Below, piece after piece: positions 1-7,080 of a stretch of 64,000 nt of DNA. The position numbers were made by a program, and so were the translations under genes. The notes beneath the pieces are model-generated. The model did not search any database. It was given only the letters and a program-made list of their open reading frames with translations, and was not told the DNA's origin. This DNA is from Cohaesibacter haloalkalitolerans (lineage in GTDB: Bacteria; Pseudomonadota; Alphaproteobacteria; Rhizobiales; Cohaesibacteraceae): assembly GCF_003574655.1 (NCBI RefSeq), contig NZ_QNUM01000011.1, positions 16,786-80,785 of the forward strand. Direction: 5' to 3'. Every line of letters starts with the position of its first letter. The first letter of the stretch is position 1.

Positions 1-134
1 GGCTCGACATCAATCCCCCGCCGCCCAGCCTCAGCAACGGCAAAATCATATGGCGACCACGGATCGGCACCCGATGAGACCAGGCGAGCGTGAAGCTCAG
101 CGGCTATTTGCCTGGCGAGCTCGACACCGTCCAT
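1..134 (-). CDS. ImmA/IrrE-like protein, N-terminal fragment (runs off the window)
   Basis: An ATG at 134-132 on the minus strand opens a frame that runs off the left edge; about 44 residues are visible. They read MDGVELARQIAAELH, then a DPWSPYDFAVAEAGRRGIDVE segment. That resembles the N-terminus of ImmA/IrrE-type zinc proteases found with sigma-like genes in mobile regions. The HExxH motif would lie outside the window, so activity cannot be judged. The start follows the stop of the upstream gene after one base, so the two are almost certainly translationally coupled. This is the third gene of a three-gene minus-strand operon. The family call is from memory of similar proteins; the reading frame is seen directly. 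Confidence 0.5.
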   Translation of the reverse strand, partial: MDGVELARQIAAELHARLVSSGADPWSPYDFAVAEAGRRGIDVE

Positions 135-135
135 G

Positions 136-714
136 TCAGTCAGTCTCCGCCAGCAATCGCGCGCGTTTCGCCGGCGGGACACCGGCATCGATCAGCACCT
201 GCTCGAAGGTTACTTGCTCACCGATCGCTGGCTTTCCATCCGCCTTGTAGCTGCGCGCGCCGGTCGGCTGAGCCACATCCCACAACTCTTCCAACTGCGT
301 TCCGGAACTGCGCACGGCCTCTGCAAAGCGCTGCAGAAATCGACTTGGAATACTTGTGAAAGACACTCGCCGCTCGCGCAGCGCTGTCACCACCTGTCGA
401 GGCACATCAAGGTCTCGGGCCACTGCCCGCCAGTCGTTAACGGTGAGTGTCGCAAACGGATCCAAGGTCTCGCGTGGCATGGCCGCCGCATGTTGCGCCC
501 AAGCGGCATCAACAAGCGCCTTGTCTCCTTCAGAAAGAGCTGCAGTCTCATCAAAGGCTCCACGGCTTAGCTCCAGCGCGAGATCCGCGAGCTCCTCGCC
601 ATATTCCGGATAGAGCCGCAGGTAGTGCTCCAGGGTCGAGCGGTTCGGCTCGCTTTCTACAGCAAAGGCATCAAGCACGTCCTCACGGGACGGTCGTTCT
701 TCGGCGGGGCTCAC
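136..714 (-). CDS. Uncharacterised 192-aa protein between sigma-like and ImmA/IrrE-like genes
   Basis: This acidic 192-residue protein has no signal peptide or membrane segment. Its N-terminal third (EHYLRLYPEYGEELADLALEL) is helical and resembles docking segments of regulatory proteins; the rest shows a possible short helix-turn-helix-like stretch (LDVPRQVVTALRERRVSF). The start is a GTG at 714-712 that overlaps the TGA of the sigma-like gene (GTGA), and its own stop is one base before the next ATG. The tight coupling suggests that the sigma-like, unknown and protease-like proteins work together, for example as sigma factor, regulator and protease. I do not recognise the family; the role is inference from context. 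Confidence 0.6.
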   Translation of the reverse strand: MSPAEERPSREDVLDAFAVESEPNRSTLEHYLRLYPEYGEELADLALELSRGAFDETAALSEGDKALVDAAWAQHAAAMPRETLDPFATLTVNDWRAVARDLDVPRQVVTALRERRVSFTSIPSRFLQRFAEAVRSSGTQLEELWDVAQPTGARSYKADGKPAIGEQVTFEQVLIDAGVPPAKRARLLAETD

Positions 715-1556
715 TGCTTCTCTCCATCGGCCATAGCAATCCGAAGGGCGGCAAAGGCCTTATCACGATATACTCGGACTGTCTTCTCGGAGCGGCCTAA
801 CGCCTTGGCGATAGTCATGACATCCGGCTCTTTTGAGTCTATGGGGAAGCCCTCTCTCAACATATGAATGATCCTACTTTGTTCTGGTGGTAGAGCTTCA
901 ATCGCTGCTTCGAACCGCAACCGGTAAACCTCATCATCAAAATCTGAACCCGCGAAGGGATCGTAGCTCCCAACTGCAGCTTCTACCTCGGCGGACAGCT
1001 CACCGCTCTCCAAGTCGTATTCGAGCGGCCGAGAGCGGTTCTCATCGCGCCACGCCTGCTTCTGCGCATCGCGCCGCAGGCTGGCGAGCGCGCCATCGAA
1101 ACGCACCTCGAAATAATCCAACTTTTCGACATAGGTGCCACGATCTGTAGAGAGAAGCTCGACAAACCGGCTGAAGACCTTGTCGCGTACAACGCCCCGT
1201 GTCAGCGACTCGGTCTTCCCGTCTGGGTTTTCCGACTTCGGCAAGCTGCGCAGCACCCGCGCAATGAGAATTCGATAGAGCTGCTCAAACCATGACTCGT
1301 TATTGTCGCGGCGGCTCGTCCGAATGAAATAGACAAGACATTCACTGGGAACATACCTTGGATCAGAATTCTTCTTGATTGCAGCTCTGGCAACTAACTC
1401 TTCCCGCGATAAAGCCGCTAATTCGGCGATTAGTGTTTCAATCTTTTCATCGCGTTCGTATAATTTTCCAGTCAATGTTCGTTTGCGCAGTGGCTCGATG
1501 ATTGCAGCCACTTTACTACTATTTACAGCGGAATTGGCGGGATTCGATTTCTTCAA
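711..1556 (-). CDS. Sigma-70/ECF-like protein with C-terminal region-4 type helix-turn-helix
   Basis: The 281-residue protein ends in a segment (about residues 205-278) typical of sigma region 4: LPPEQSRIIHMLREG, then IAKALGRSEKTVRVYRDKAF, a helix-turn-helix that would read a -35 element. The preceding 200 residues are helical and only loosely like region 2, so it may be a divergent ECF sigma factor or a sigma-like activator. It starts the three-gene minus-strand operon with the unknown 192-aa protein and the ImmA/IrrE-like gene. The region-4 reading is clear; activity as a true sigma factor is not shown. Confidence 0.65.
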   Translation of the reverse strand: MKKSNPANSAVNSSKVAAIIEPLRKRTLTGKLYERDEKIETLIAELAALSREELVARAAIKKNSDPRYVPSECLVYFIRTSRRDNNESWFEQLYRILIARVLRSLPKSENPDGKTESLTRGVVRDKVFSRFVELLSTDRGTYVEKLDYFEVRFDGALASLRRDAQKQAWRDENRSRPLEYDLESGELSAEVEAAVGSYDPFAGSDFDDEVYRLRFEAAIEALPPEQSRIIHMLREGFPIDSKEPDVMTIAKALGRSEKTVRVYRDKAFAALRIAMADGEKQ

Positions 1557-1978
1557 TTGAAGACTGCCCCTCTCTGTTTCTTACCAATTAACAAACGATG
1601 CACTTCTAATCATTATTCTCCCATAAAGAGCTTTCATAAATAGTAACAACCAGAATAATATTGACAACACCTAATGACATATTCACGTGCTCTGCACCCT
1701 GAAAAATTGAATCTGGTAGTGTACGCGGACGTGGTGTAATTTGCGCCGCTTCGAGGGAGTAATTACGGGTGGCCATTGAGGTGTATGCTCAGGTGGAGTT
1801 TCGCGACTTCATCAACGGCATCAAGCCGTCAAACCAACAAAAGGCCGCCGCTTGAAATGCCTCAAACACCAGAATTGACATTAACTCAATCGCCGGAAAT
1901 GCTGCGCTCTAATTGAACGGCAGGAATAGGGAAACAGAACTCTGGGATGTAACCTCTGTCGAGCGTCCGGTAAGGGCC
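1557..1978. other. Intergenic, AT-rich then unassigned
   Basis: The first 100 bases are AT-rich and probably hold the promoter of the sigma-like operon reading left. The rest holds only short frames with no recognisable product. No RNA gene or terminator was seen. Confidence 0.5.
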
Positions 1979-2388
1979 GCTTCTTCCATGGGCCTCAATG
2001 AGATCTGCTCAGGAATATGCCAATCTGTACATTGCAGATCCACTTATGAATAGACACCTGATTGGACCGACTTCAAATAGGCAAGAACTCTGTCAGATTT
2101 GCGCTCCAACACTAAATCAAACGCAGTTTTTCCGGCCCAACCAGGAATTGGTTGATGTTTAAACCAAAGAGCCGCTCGCTGATCAGATCCTGTCATCTCG
2201 CTTGCTAAGTTGAGGATGCTCATTAATGGGCGAACTGCTTCATCAAGTTTTCGTAAGCCGGATTGCCTATAGAATGAACGTCGATCAATGCCGGTCAACT
2301 TAGCCAACTCGGCCTGAGTGATGCCAAGTCTCGTCGCGAATGCTGGTGCAGATGTAATCTGTTTACCACCATCAAATGGTGTGACCAT
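1979..2388 (-). repeat. Left arm of a 410-bp imperfect inverted repeat (DUF2384 gene plus tail)
   Basis: This stretch matches the reverse complement of 5240-5649 over the same length of 410 bases. The match includes the complete antitoxin frame and about 65 bases beyond its stop, with shared blocks such as caggaatatgccaatc and ggcctcaatgaga. Scattered substitutions show the duplication is not recent. The left att site of the island lies between the two arms. Confidence 0.8.
2044..2388 (-). CDS. MbcA/ParS/Xre-type (DUF2384) antitoxin, copy A, orphan
   Basis: At 114 residues this has an N-terminal Xre-like segment (LGITQAELAKLTGIDRRSFY, about residues 20-40) and the C-terminal toxin-binding domain typical of the family (WFKHQPIPGWAGKTAFDLV, ending GVYS). 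Such proteins usually neutralise an NAD-degrading RES toxin encoded next door. No RES gene is visible, so this copy is an orphan. An upstream ATG would add ten residues, but the ATG at 2388 matches the start of copy B and follows an AGAGG ribosome-binding site. It is outside the island, whereas its near-twin at 5240-5584 is inside. It may be a solitary regulator or a leftover antitoxin that still protects against a toxin elsewhere. Confidence 0.8.
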   Translation of the reverse strand: MVTPFDGGKQITSAPAFATRLGITQAELAKLTGIDRRSFYRQSGLRKLDEAVRPLMSILNLASEMTGSDQRAALWFKHQPIPGWAGKTAFDLVLERKSDRVLAYLKSVQSGVYS

Positions 2389-2772
2389 GTTTGAAGAACC
2401 TCTTTGCGAAGCAAGCATTTGACGTGCATGCGAGACTATCCCAGTCTGTGACCATCTTTCGAACGTTTCAAGCCTCTTGAATCGCCCAAGGTTTGCCGGA
2501 AGCCATCACCTTATGAAAGGAGACTATCCAAATTCCTGCCGTCAGGTCGATGAAAGCAGCGCGCTTCATTCGAGCGACGGAAATACGGAAGGATATTGCG
2601 CCACACATGCCGTCTTGCGAGTGGTGGGGTTGGACCGGTTTTGCCGGGGGCAATTCAGTTTACTGTACGCGATTTGTACGGAATCACAGAACATTTGAGC
2701 GGAATCTGGCGATCGTCTCGATCCAACAGAAATAACGGGTTTCTGAAAACGCCAATTATTTCAATATGATGT
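2389..2772. other. Intergenic between DUF2384 copy A and the tRNA remnant
   Basis: Short overlapping frames of 60-73 codons occur on both strands, but none has a convincing ribosome-binding site or family resemblance. I see no RNA gene. It probably contains the promoter of the DUF2384 gene. Confidence 0.4.
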
Positions 2773-2820
2773 TGGCGCACCCGAAGGGATTCGAACCCCT
2801 GGCCTCTGCCTTCGGAGGGC
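2773..2820 (-). pseudogene. 3' half of a tRNA-Arg(CCG) gene, displaced by island integration
   Basis: Read on the minus strand this is the 3' half of a tRNA: anticodon loop CTCCGAA with anticodon CCG, the 3' strand of the anticodon stem (GGCAG), a T arm with TTCGAAT loop, the acceptor strand CGGGTGC, discriminator G and an encoded CCA. The 5' half is missing; the bases that should pair with the anticodon stem are wrong. The acceptor strand would pair with the 5' half of the intact tRNA-Arg at 34141-34217. This is the expected outcome of integration at the anticodon arm, where the incoming element brings a replacement 3' half. Confidence 0.88.
2803..2820 (+). repeat. Left attachment-site core (attL), 18-bp direct repeat
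   Basis: CCTCTGCCTTCGGAGGGC is identical and in the same orientation at 34171-34188; the flanking bases differ on both sides. It covers the anticodon loop and the 3' side of the anticodon stem of tRNA-Arg, a usual crossover site for tRNA-targeting tyrosine integrases. Confidence 0.88.
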
Positions 2821-3283
2821 TAAGGCTTCCCTCTGTCACCATTGAAATCATTGGGTTTTTGTCGTGAGGTCTGTGCCCGAAACATGTCGTTTTGAGGCTA
2901 TTTCATGGGCCAATCATGGGCGCAGGATGCTTGCGTGTTTGTTGGGGCGAATGTCTGAATAGCCATTGCCTCGGCTCCCGCAAAACGATTGGGCTGTCTT
3001 CATGATGACACTCACATGGGATCTCCTGCGCAGATATAGCATCAGTTTCCTTCAAACGCACGCAACATAATTGAAGAGCCAACCCACAAGTGATCGCAAT
3101 CGGGATTGGCAAGGCTCGTGTTGTTGTTTCTGTTCGCGCCTTTCGTTGCCAGATTTTCATATGACAATCAAACACACTTCCATCCTTGATGAAGAATCTC
3201 GGTCCGGGTCTTAGCGATCAATGGGCATCGGTCGGACTGATGATCTCGTCGTGTCTTCCCCACCAAACATTGGAGAAATTACC
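2821..3283. other. Left end of the island, non-coding, with integrase arm-type repeats
   Basis: No convincing gene is present. The notable content is the double repeat at 2901-2925 and the promoter and ribosome-binding site region of the acidic protein starting at 3284. A 90-codon minus-strand frame at 2903-3175 has no supporting signal. Confidence 0.5.
2901..2925. repeat. Putative integrase arm-type site, left end
   Basis: TTTCATGGGC is followed within three bases by TCATGGGCGC. The same arrangement occurs at 34061-34085, just inside the other island end. Paired direct repeats on both arms are what a tyrosine integrase uses in its attP. The function is inferred from position and repetition. 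Confidence 0.6.
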
Positions 3284-3766
3284 ATGAAAGACCTTTTTAT
3301 CAGCATGGGTTCAGACGTCTGCGTCCAGAACTTTGTCGGCAGTACCGTGCAATGTCGCGAGCTACAGCCGGATGAAGTCGCCTGCGTCATCGCTGCAACC
3401 AGAGAGCAAGGCGGAGAGGTTACGGGCTTCTACAAATTTGCTTCTGAACTGTCAGACGAAAACCAACACGAGTTTCGTCAGATCCTAGTCGCGATGGAGG
3501 CAATCACCGGTGCGAGGCTGAACAGGGAATGCTTCTTTTCGGACTGGGACGATGACGATGATGATGACGATGATGATGATGACGGCTTTCCAAACATCAA
3601 CTACATGCGGACTGTCACAGACACCCAGAGCATGTTGGTCGTCGAATATTATTTTCAGCTCGATCTGAGTGATCGCGACGGAGAATTGCGAAAGGGAGAG
3701 CATTTTTCCGTTTCAACTGACTATATGACCTTCTATCTGTTTGAGCATGTTGCTGCTTCCCAATAG
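3284..3766 (+). CDS. Small acidic protein with a 12-Asp run
   Basis: I chose the ATG at 3284 (MKDLFISMGSDVC) because a GGAGAA ribosome-binding site lies seven bases upstream; a longer frame starts at 3221. The protein has 160 residues and no membrane segment or signal peptide. Around residue 90 the coding DNA is a GAT/GAC trinucleotide run that gives twelve aspartates in a row. I do not recognise the family. A long Asp run can bind metal or basic proteins, or mimic DNA, but this is only a possibility. The run could also change length by replication slippage without breaking the frame. Confidence 0.6.
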   Translation: MKDLFISMGSDVCVQNFVGSTVQCRELQPDEVACVIAATREQGGEVTGFYKFASELSDENQHEFRQILVAMEAITGARLNRECFFSDWDDDDDDDDDDDDGFPNINYMRTVTDTQSMLVVEYYFQLDLSDRDGELRKGEHFSVSTDYMTFYLFEHVAASQ

Positions 3767-3906
3767 TGGGAGCAGATGATTGAATATGGTATGGAAACCC
3801 GGACTTATCGCCCCATTCAGGTTCAACGCCTTGGGGGTGACTTGTTTTCTTACGACGGATAGAAGCGGCCGACTGAATGTGCCTTGGCGCGAGGAAGGAC
3901 AGAGTA

Positions 3907-4191
3907 ATGCAAAAATTATCGAATATCCCGATGGATCATTTGCAAAATCCTCATCCTGGTGAAGTTCTGCTGGAAGAGTTTCTGAAGCCAATGAACCTGA
4001 GCCCGGATGCTCTTGCACGGGCCGTTCAAGCTCCTTGCAGTCATATTGAAGAAATCGTTATTGGGAAACGTGCGATTTCTGAAGATATGGATCGACGACT
4101 TGCTCGGCACTTTGGTCTGTCCGAAGGCTTTTTTCTCGGACTGCAATCTGATTATGATCTGTTGGAACACCGGCGCGATACAGTCAAATGA
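3907..4191 (+). CDS. HigA-type Xre antitoxin, orphan
   Basis: This 94-residue protein carries HPGEVLLEEFLKPMNLSPDA and then a helix-turn-helix (LARAVQAPCSHIEEIVIGKR), ending in a short helix (LARHFGLSEGFFLGLQSDYD). This is the standard layout of the HigA/VapI antitoxin family, which represses its own operon and neutralises the HigB ribosome-dependent mRNase. The ATG at 3907 follows a GAGGAAGGA motif. A higB gene is normally directly upstream; none is intact here, although a short frame before it could be a decayed remnant. The usual turn residues are altered (PCSHIEE for a typical PxxRINE), so DNA binding may be weakened. Confidence 0.75.
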   Translation: MQKLSNIPMDHLQNPHPGEVLLEEFLKPMNLSPDALARAVQAPCSHIEEIVIGKRAISEDMDRRLARHFGLSEGFFLGLQSDYDLLEHRRDTVK

Positions 4192-4587
4192 TCTTCGCGT
4201 CGTTGCCTCTGGTTCAGGAAATGCCATAGAGAAAGTCGGGTGTGGGACCTCAACTGATAATGGCTGTCGTAGTGGAAGCTTTTTACCGTCGCGTCCTTGA
4301 TGGTGCGGTCATGCGCTCAATCTAGTCCTTCATCCAAGGCTTGTTCGGCTGAAACAAGGCTTCCCCATGCTTGGTATGCAAATTCTAGGAATTCACCACG
4401 GCATGTATCACCGATAAATGCTAAGGTATGCATAAAGGAAATGCGGCACAAATACGCCAGATAATCTTCTTTTGGTGTATGTGTGCATCATTCATGGTTA
4501 GAGAGAGTTTGGGCAGTGGTTTTCTGAGCGATAACGATTATGGTGCTTAGATGCATCGTAAAGAGCCATTAAGAGGCATATAACACC
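4192..4587. other. Intergenic, AT-rich, nothing recognised
   Basis: No frame with family resemblance was seen. The region probably carries the tail of the higA transcript and the promoter of the broken hipBA operon. Confidence 0.4.
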
Positions 4588-4980
4588 ATGAGCGGCAAGA
4601 TGACAAAGGGAAGCGCTGTGCATCCCATCATCTAGCACGGGCTATCAAAGCTTGGTAAGGATATCGCCCTTGCCCGGCGAGCCCGCAGGCTTTCCACGCT
4701 GGACATGGCCGACCGTATGGGGGTGGACCGCGGGACATTGCGCAGGCTTGAAAAAGGCGATCCTGGTGTATCGTTGAACACGCTGGCCATGGCGCTACAC
4801 GCCTTGGGAATGCTGGACCGTTTGATTGATCTCGCTGATTGCGTCTCGGACGATATCGGTCTCATGGCGGCCCATGGAGCGGTGCCAAAAAGGATCGTCA
4901 GGTCCCGGCCTGAGAAAGAAGCCAGGCCGCGAGGATCTCTTCCTGATGATACTGAAAGAAGTGATCCGGAGGGCTGGTGA
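4588..4980 (+). pseudogene. hipB-like Xre regulator with in-frame amber stop
   Basis: The frame opens at an ATG (4588), meets TAG at 4633-4635 (codon 16), and continues in the same frame to TGA at 4978-4980. After the stop it encodes a clear helix-turn-helix (RRARRLSTLDMADRMGVDRG, then LRRLEKGDPGVSLNTLAMAL), as in HipB-type antitoxins that partner HipA kinases. The TAG could have come from CAG by one change. An internal ATG at 4705 could still give a shortened protein, but it would lack the first helix. The last base is shared with the start of the hipA fragment (ATGA), the normal hipBA coupling. Confidence 0.75.
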
Positions 4981-5243
4981 TGGACAGGAAGGAAATCGAT
5001 GTCCGCATGGGGGCGTCAGGTGTTCCCGTTGGAACGCTTGTTTGTGATTATGATGGGCGTCGTGAGATCTCCACGTTCCGCTATGCCGAAGCATGGCTCA
5101 AGAACGCACGGGCTTTTCCCCTCTCATCATTCATGCCTTTGCAGGCTGCCCCTTTCTTCGGGAAGAAGGACCACAACATGTCGTCCCTCCCCAGTCCGAT
5201 CGAGCTAAAAGGCCGACTTAGCAAAAAGGTTCTCCCAACATGA
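4980..5243 (+). pseudogene. hipA N-terminal fragment
   Basis: About 60 residues match the N-terminal subdomain of HipA kinases: VPVGTLVCDYDGRREI, then RYAEAWLKNARAFPLS and FMPLQAAPFFG. The frame then loses resemblance and ends at 5243. The kinase core, with its ATP-binding and catalytic residues (normally more than 300 further residues), is missing. The fragment stops exactly where the DUF2384 copy B begins: its TGA overlaps that ATG (ATGA). This suggests that arrival of the duplicated antitoxin block truncated hipA. The product cannot be an active kinase. Confidence 0.75.
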
Positions 5244-5584
5244 CCACACAATTCGATCCCAACAGTCACATTGCATCTGCACGGGCATTTGCAACGAACC
5301 TTGGTATCACGCAAAAAGAATTGGCTAAGTTGACCGGTATTGATCGACATTCGTTTTATAGGCCATCAGGTTTACGCAAGCTGAATGAAGCAATTCGCCC
5401 ATTAATGAGCATCCTCAATTTAGCAAGCGAGATGACTGGATCTGATCAGCGTGCTGCTCTTTGGTTTAAGCATCAACCGATTCCTGGTTGGGCCGGAAAA
5501 ACTGCGTTTGATTTGGTGTCGGAGCGTAAATCTGACAGAGTTCTTGCCTATTTGCGGTCGGTTCAATCAGGCGTCTATTCATAA
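5240..5584 (+). CDS. MbcA/ParS/Xre-type (DUF2384) antitoxin, copy B, orphan
   Basis: The 114 residues are the same length as copy A (2044-2388) and nearly identical from residue 12 on, including LASEMTGSDQRAALWFKHQP and the terminal SGVYS. It carries the Xre-like N-terminus and the C-terminal toxin-binding domain. Its ATG overlaps the stop of the hipA fragment, so it may be translated by coupling from the broken hipBA operon. No RES toxin gene is nearby. Keeping two intact orphan copies suggests that the protein still serves a purpose, such as regulating or neutralising a distant toxin; that is inference. Confidence 0.8.
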   Translation: MTTQFDPNSHIASARAFATNLGITQKELAKLTGIDRHSFYRPSGLRKLNEAIRPLMSILNLASEMTGSDQRAALWFKHQPIPGWAGKTAFDLVSERKSDRVLAYLRSVQSGVYS

Positions 5585-5649
5585 GCGCATCTGCAATGCT
5601 CGGATTGGCATATTCCTGATCAGTTCTCATTGAGGCCAATGGAAGAAGC
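5240..5649 (+). repeat. Right arm of the 410-bp imperfect inverted repeat
   Basis: This is the reverse complement partner of 1979-2388 with equal length. It begins at the ATG of the antitoxin and ends about 65 bases after its stop, at ggaagaagc. Confidence 0.8.
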
Positions 5650-5778
5650 TGCCCAATCCTGCCATTCGCCAAGAATGATTTTCCTGAGCCAACTTCCCCA
5701 TTGTTGCCGTTCGAGCGAAGCGCAACATTTTTAGTCAGCCGAGGGCTGGAGTGCGGACAAGGCTGCCGTTTGATATGA

Positions 5779-6546
5779 TCATATCAATTGCTGCTTTGTA
5801 TTTGTTCTACCACTTTTAAGATCGGTAATTACGATGTTGGCTGTTTGCAGTGCTTGTTCAATAAACGGTATTAACTCGCCCTCATTCCTTTTAATGTCGA
5901 GTGCTGCCCAGATCAAACTAAGCGAAAGCTGACATTCTCTGGCAAGTGAGGCTTCGGGCTCATCAAAGCCAGTTGGTAAGCCCTTGCTCGTTGCATAGAA
6001 GATCTCGTTCCGAGCATCTTGCGCGAATTTCACGGTTTTTTCCAATTCAGCAACATCACCGAACATATTGACCAGTTCGTCATGGAAATCAGAAAGTATT
6101 TGCCCTTGCTCATCGCGGAAATGGAAAAGCTTCGTTGAGGCGTAGTTATGGTAAGTTTGACCATCTACTATGTATCGAGCAACAAGAGCATTGGTTTGGA
6201 GGTCAAGTGCAACTGCAACCTGATTTGGCCGTATAATATCCGAAATCTTTTGCGTCAAAACTGATATCGTTGCCTTAGCAGCATGATCTTTGATGTTGAT
6301 ATTCTTAGCGTCGGCATAACCGCACTCTTTTGCGCAAGATATGAATGCTGCAACCGCTTCTTCCGTTGCGTGAAGCGCACAAAAGCAAGCAGGGATAGGC
6401 ATTCCGGCGTCGGATATACTGTTCGCCCACTGTAGTGAGCGAAGCGCACTCGACGCTCGAAACTTTGCACGATCAGGAAGTTCATTGATCTGGCTGTTTA
6501 TCAATGCGGCAGCATTGTTCTTCATTATGCGGTTGATAACACTCAT
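5779..6546 (-). CDS. Uncharacterised 255-aa alpha-helical protein (possible HEPN-like)
   Basis: The protein is predicted largely helical, with no signal peptide. The segment around residues 28-75 (RASSALRSLQWANS, then CALHATEEAVAAFISCAKEC) looks like the helical bundle of HEPN or AbiV-like proteins, which often have a helix with a conserved histidine or glutamate pair. I cannot see a clear catalytic Rx4-6H motif. It stands alone, divergent from the SIR2-like gene, at the edge of the defence block. The family is not recognised with certainty; a HEPN-type role is a guess. Confidence 0.6.
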   Translation of the reverse strand: MSVINRIMKNNAAALINSQINELPDRAKFRASSALRSLQWANSISDAGMPIPACFCALHATEEAVAAFISCAKECGYADAKNINIKDHAAKATISVLTQKISDIIRPNQVAVALDLQTNALVARYIVDGQTYHNYASTKLFHFRDEQGQILSDFHDELVNMFGDVAELEKTVKFAQDARNEIFYATSKGLPTGFDEPEASLARECQLSLSLIWAALDIKRNEGELIPFIEQALQTANIVITDLKSGRTNTKQQLI

Positions 6547-7080
6547 TCAGATCCCTTTACGTGCTATGTGGTGGGCAACCTCTCAGGGAAACCTCATATC
6601 ATCTCGACGGTACCACAAGGGCGATCACAACCGAACCATTGAAACTGTCCATCGTTATGGTTGCAGAGACGTCACAATTGGGCTCCAAGCGGACCGATGC
6701 GGCGCAGCATGAGATAAGAACAGTTATCTCGGTCATGATTTGCAATCGCGGCCCAAAGTGGACATGCGCAGGTTGCCACAAGCCGCACGACAGCTTCCGC
6801 ATTCCTGCCGTTCGAGCAAGCCGCAGCGTTTTCAGTGGCCAGGTGACGGGTGAGCGGACATTTAAGACGTCGGTAGAACTTGGCGACAATTTTGACCAAC
6901 CAAGTTGAGGGCATGACTTGTCAAAGTTTGATTATATTGTCGATTTCATCAAAAGAGAGAAATTAGCTGTGATATTTTATTCAGCACACCTTGAGTTGAT
7001 TTACGTAAAGCGTAATCCTTATTCGAACAATCAATTTATTCCCAATTAAGCAAAATATGAATGTGTAGCGTGGATTCTAG
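6547..7080. other. Intergenic between the helical protein and the SIR2-like gene
   Basis: From about 6680 to 6870 lies a GC-richer block that resembles one at 8410-8600 on the other side of the SIR2-like gene; both start with GGGCTCCAAGCGG. The last 180 bases are AT-rich and should hold the promoter of the SIR2-like gene, with a small inverted repeat (TTACG/CGTAA) at 7001-7015. No gene was seen. Confidence 0.5.
6680..6760 (+). repeat. Interspersed non-coding repeat, copy 1
   Basis: GGGCTCCAAGCGG at 6680-6692 and a later GCGGCCC block match 8410-8490 in the same order and spacing, with many substitutions. The two copies flank the SIR2-like gene directly. They may be worn remnants of a mobile element. 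Confidence 0.45.

Noticed and set aside
2903..3175. 90-codon minus-strand frame at the left end of the island
   Set aside because: No ribosome-binding site, no family resemblance, and it overlaps the putative integrase arm sites.
3485..3703. Minus-strand frame with an Ile/Val repeat (shadow of the Asp run)
   Set aside because: It is the reverse reading of the GAT/GAC repeat in the gene on the plus strand.
3780..3962. Short frame upstream of the HigA-like gene as a higB toxin
   Set aside because: It is in the right place but lacks HigB motifs and runs into the antitoxin gene; at most a decayed remnant.
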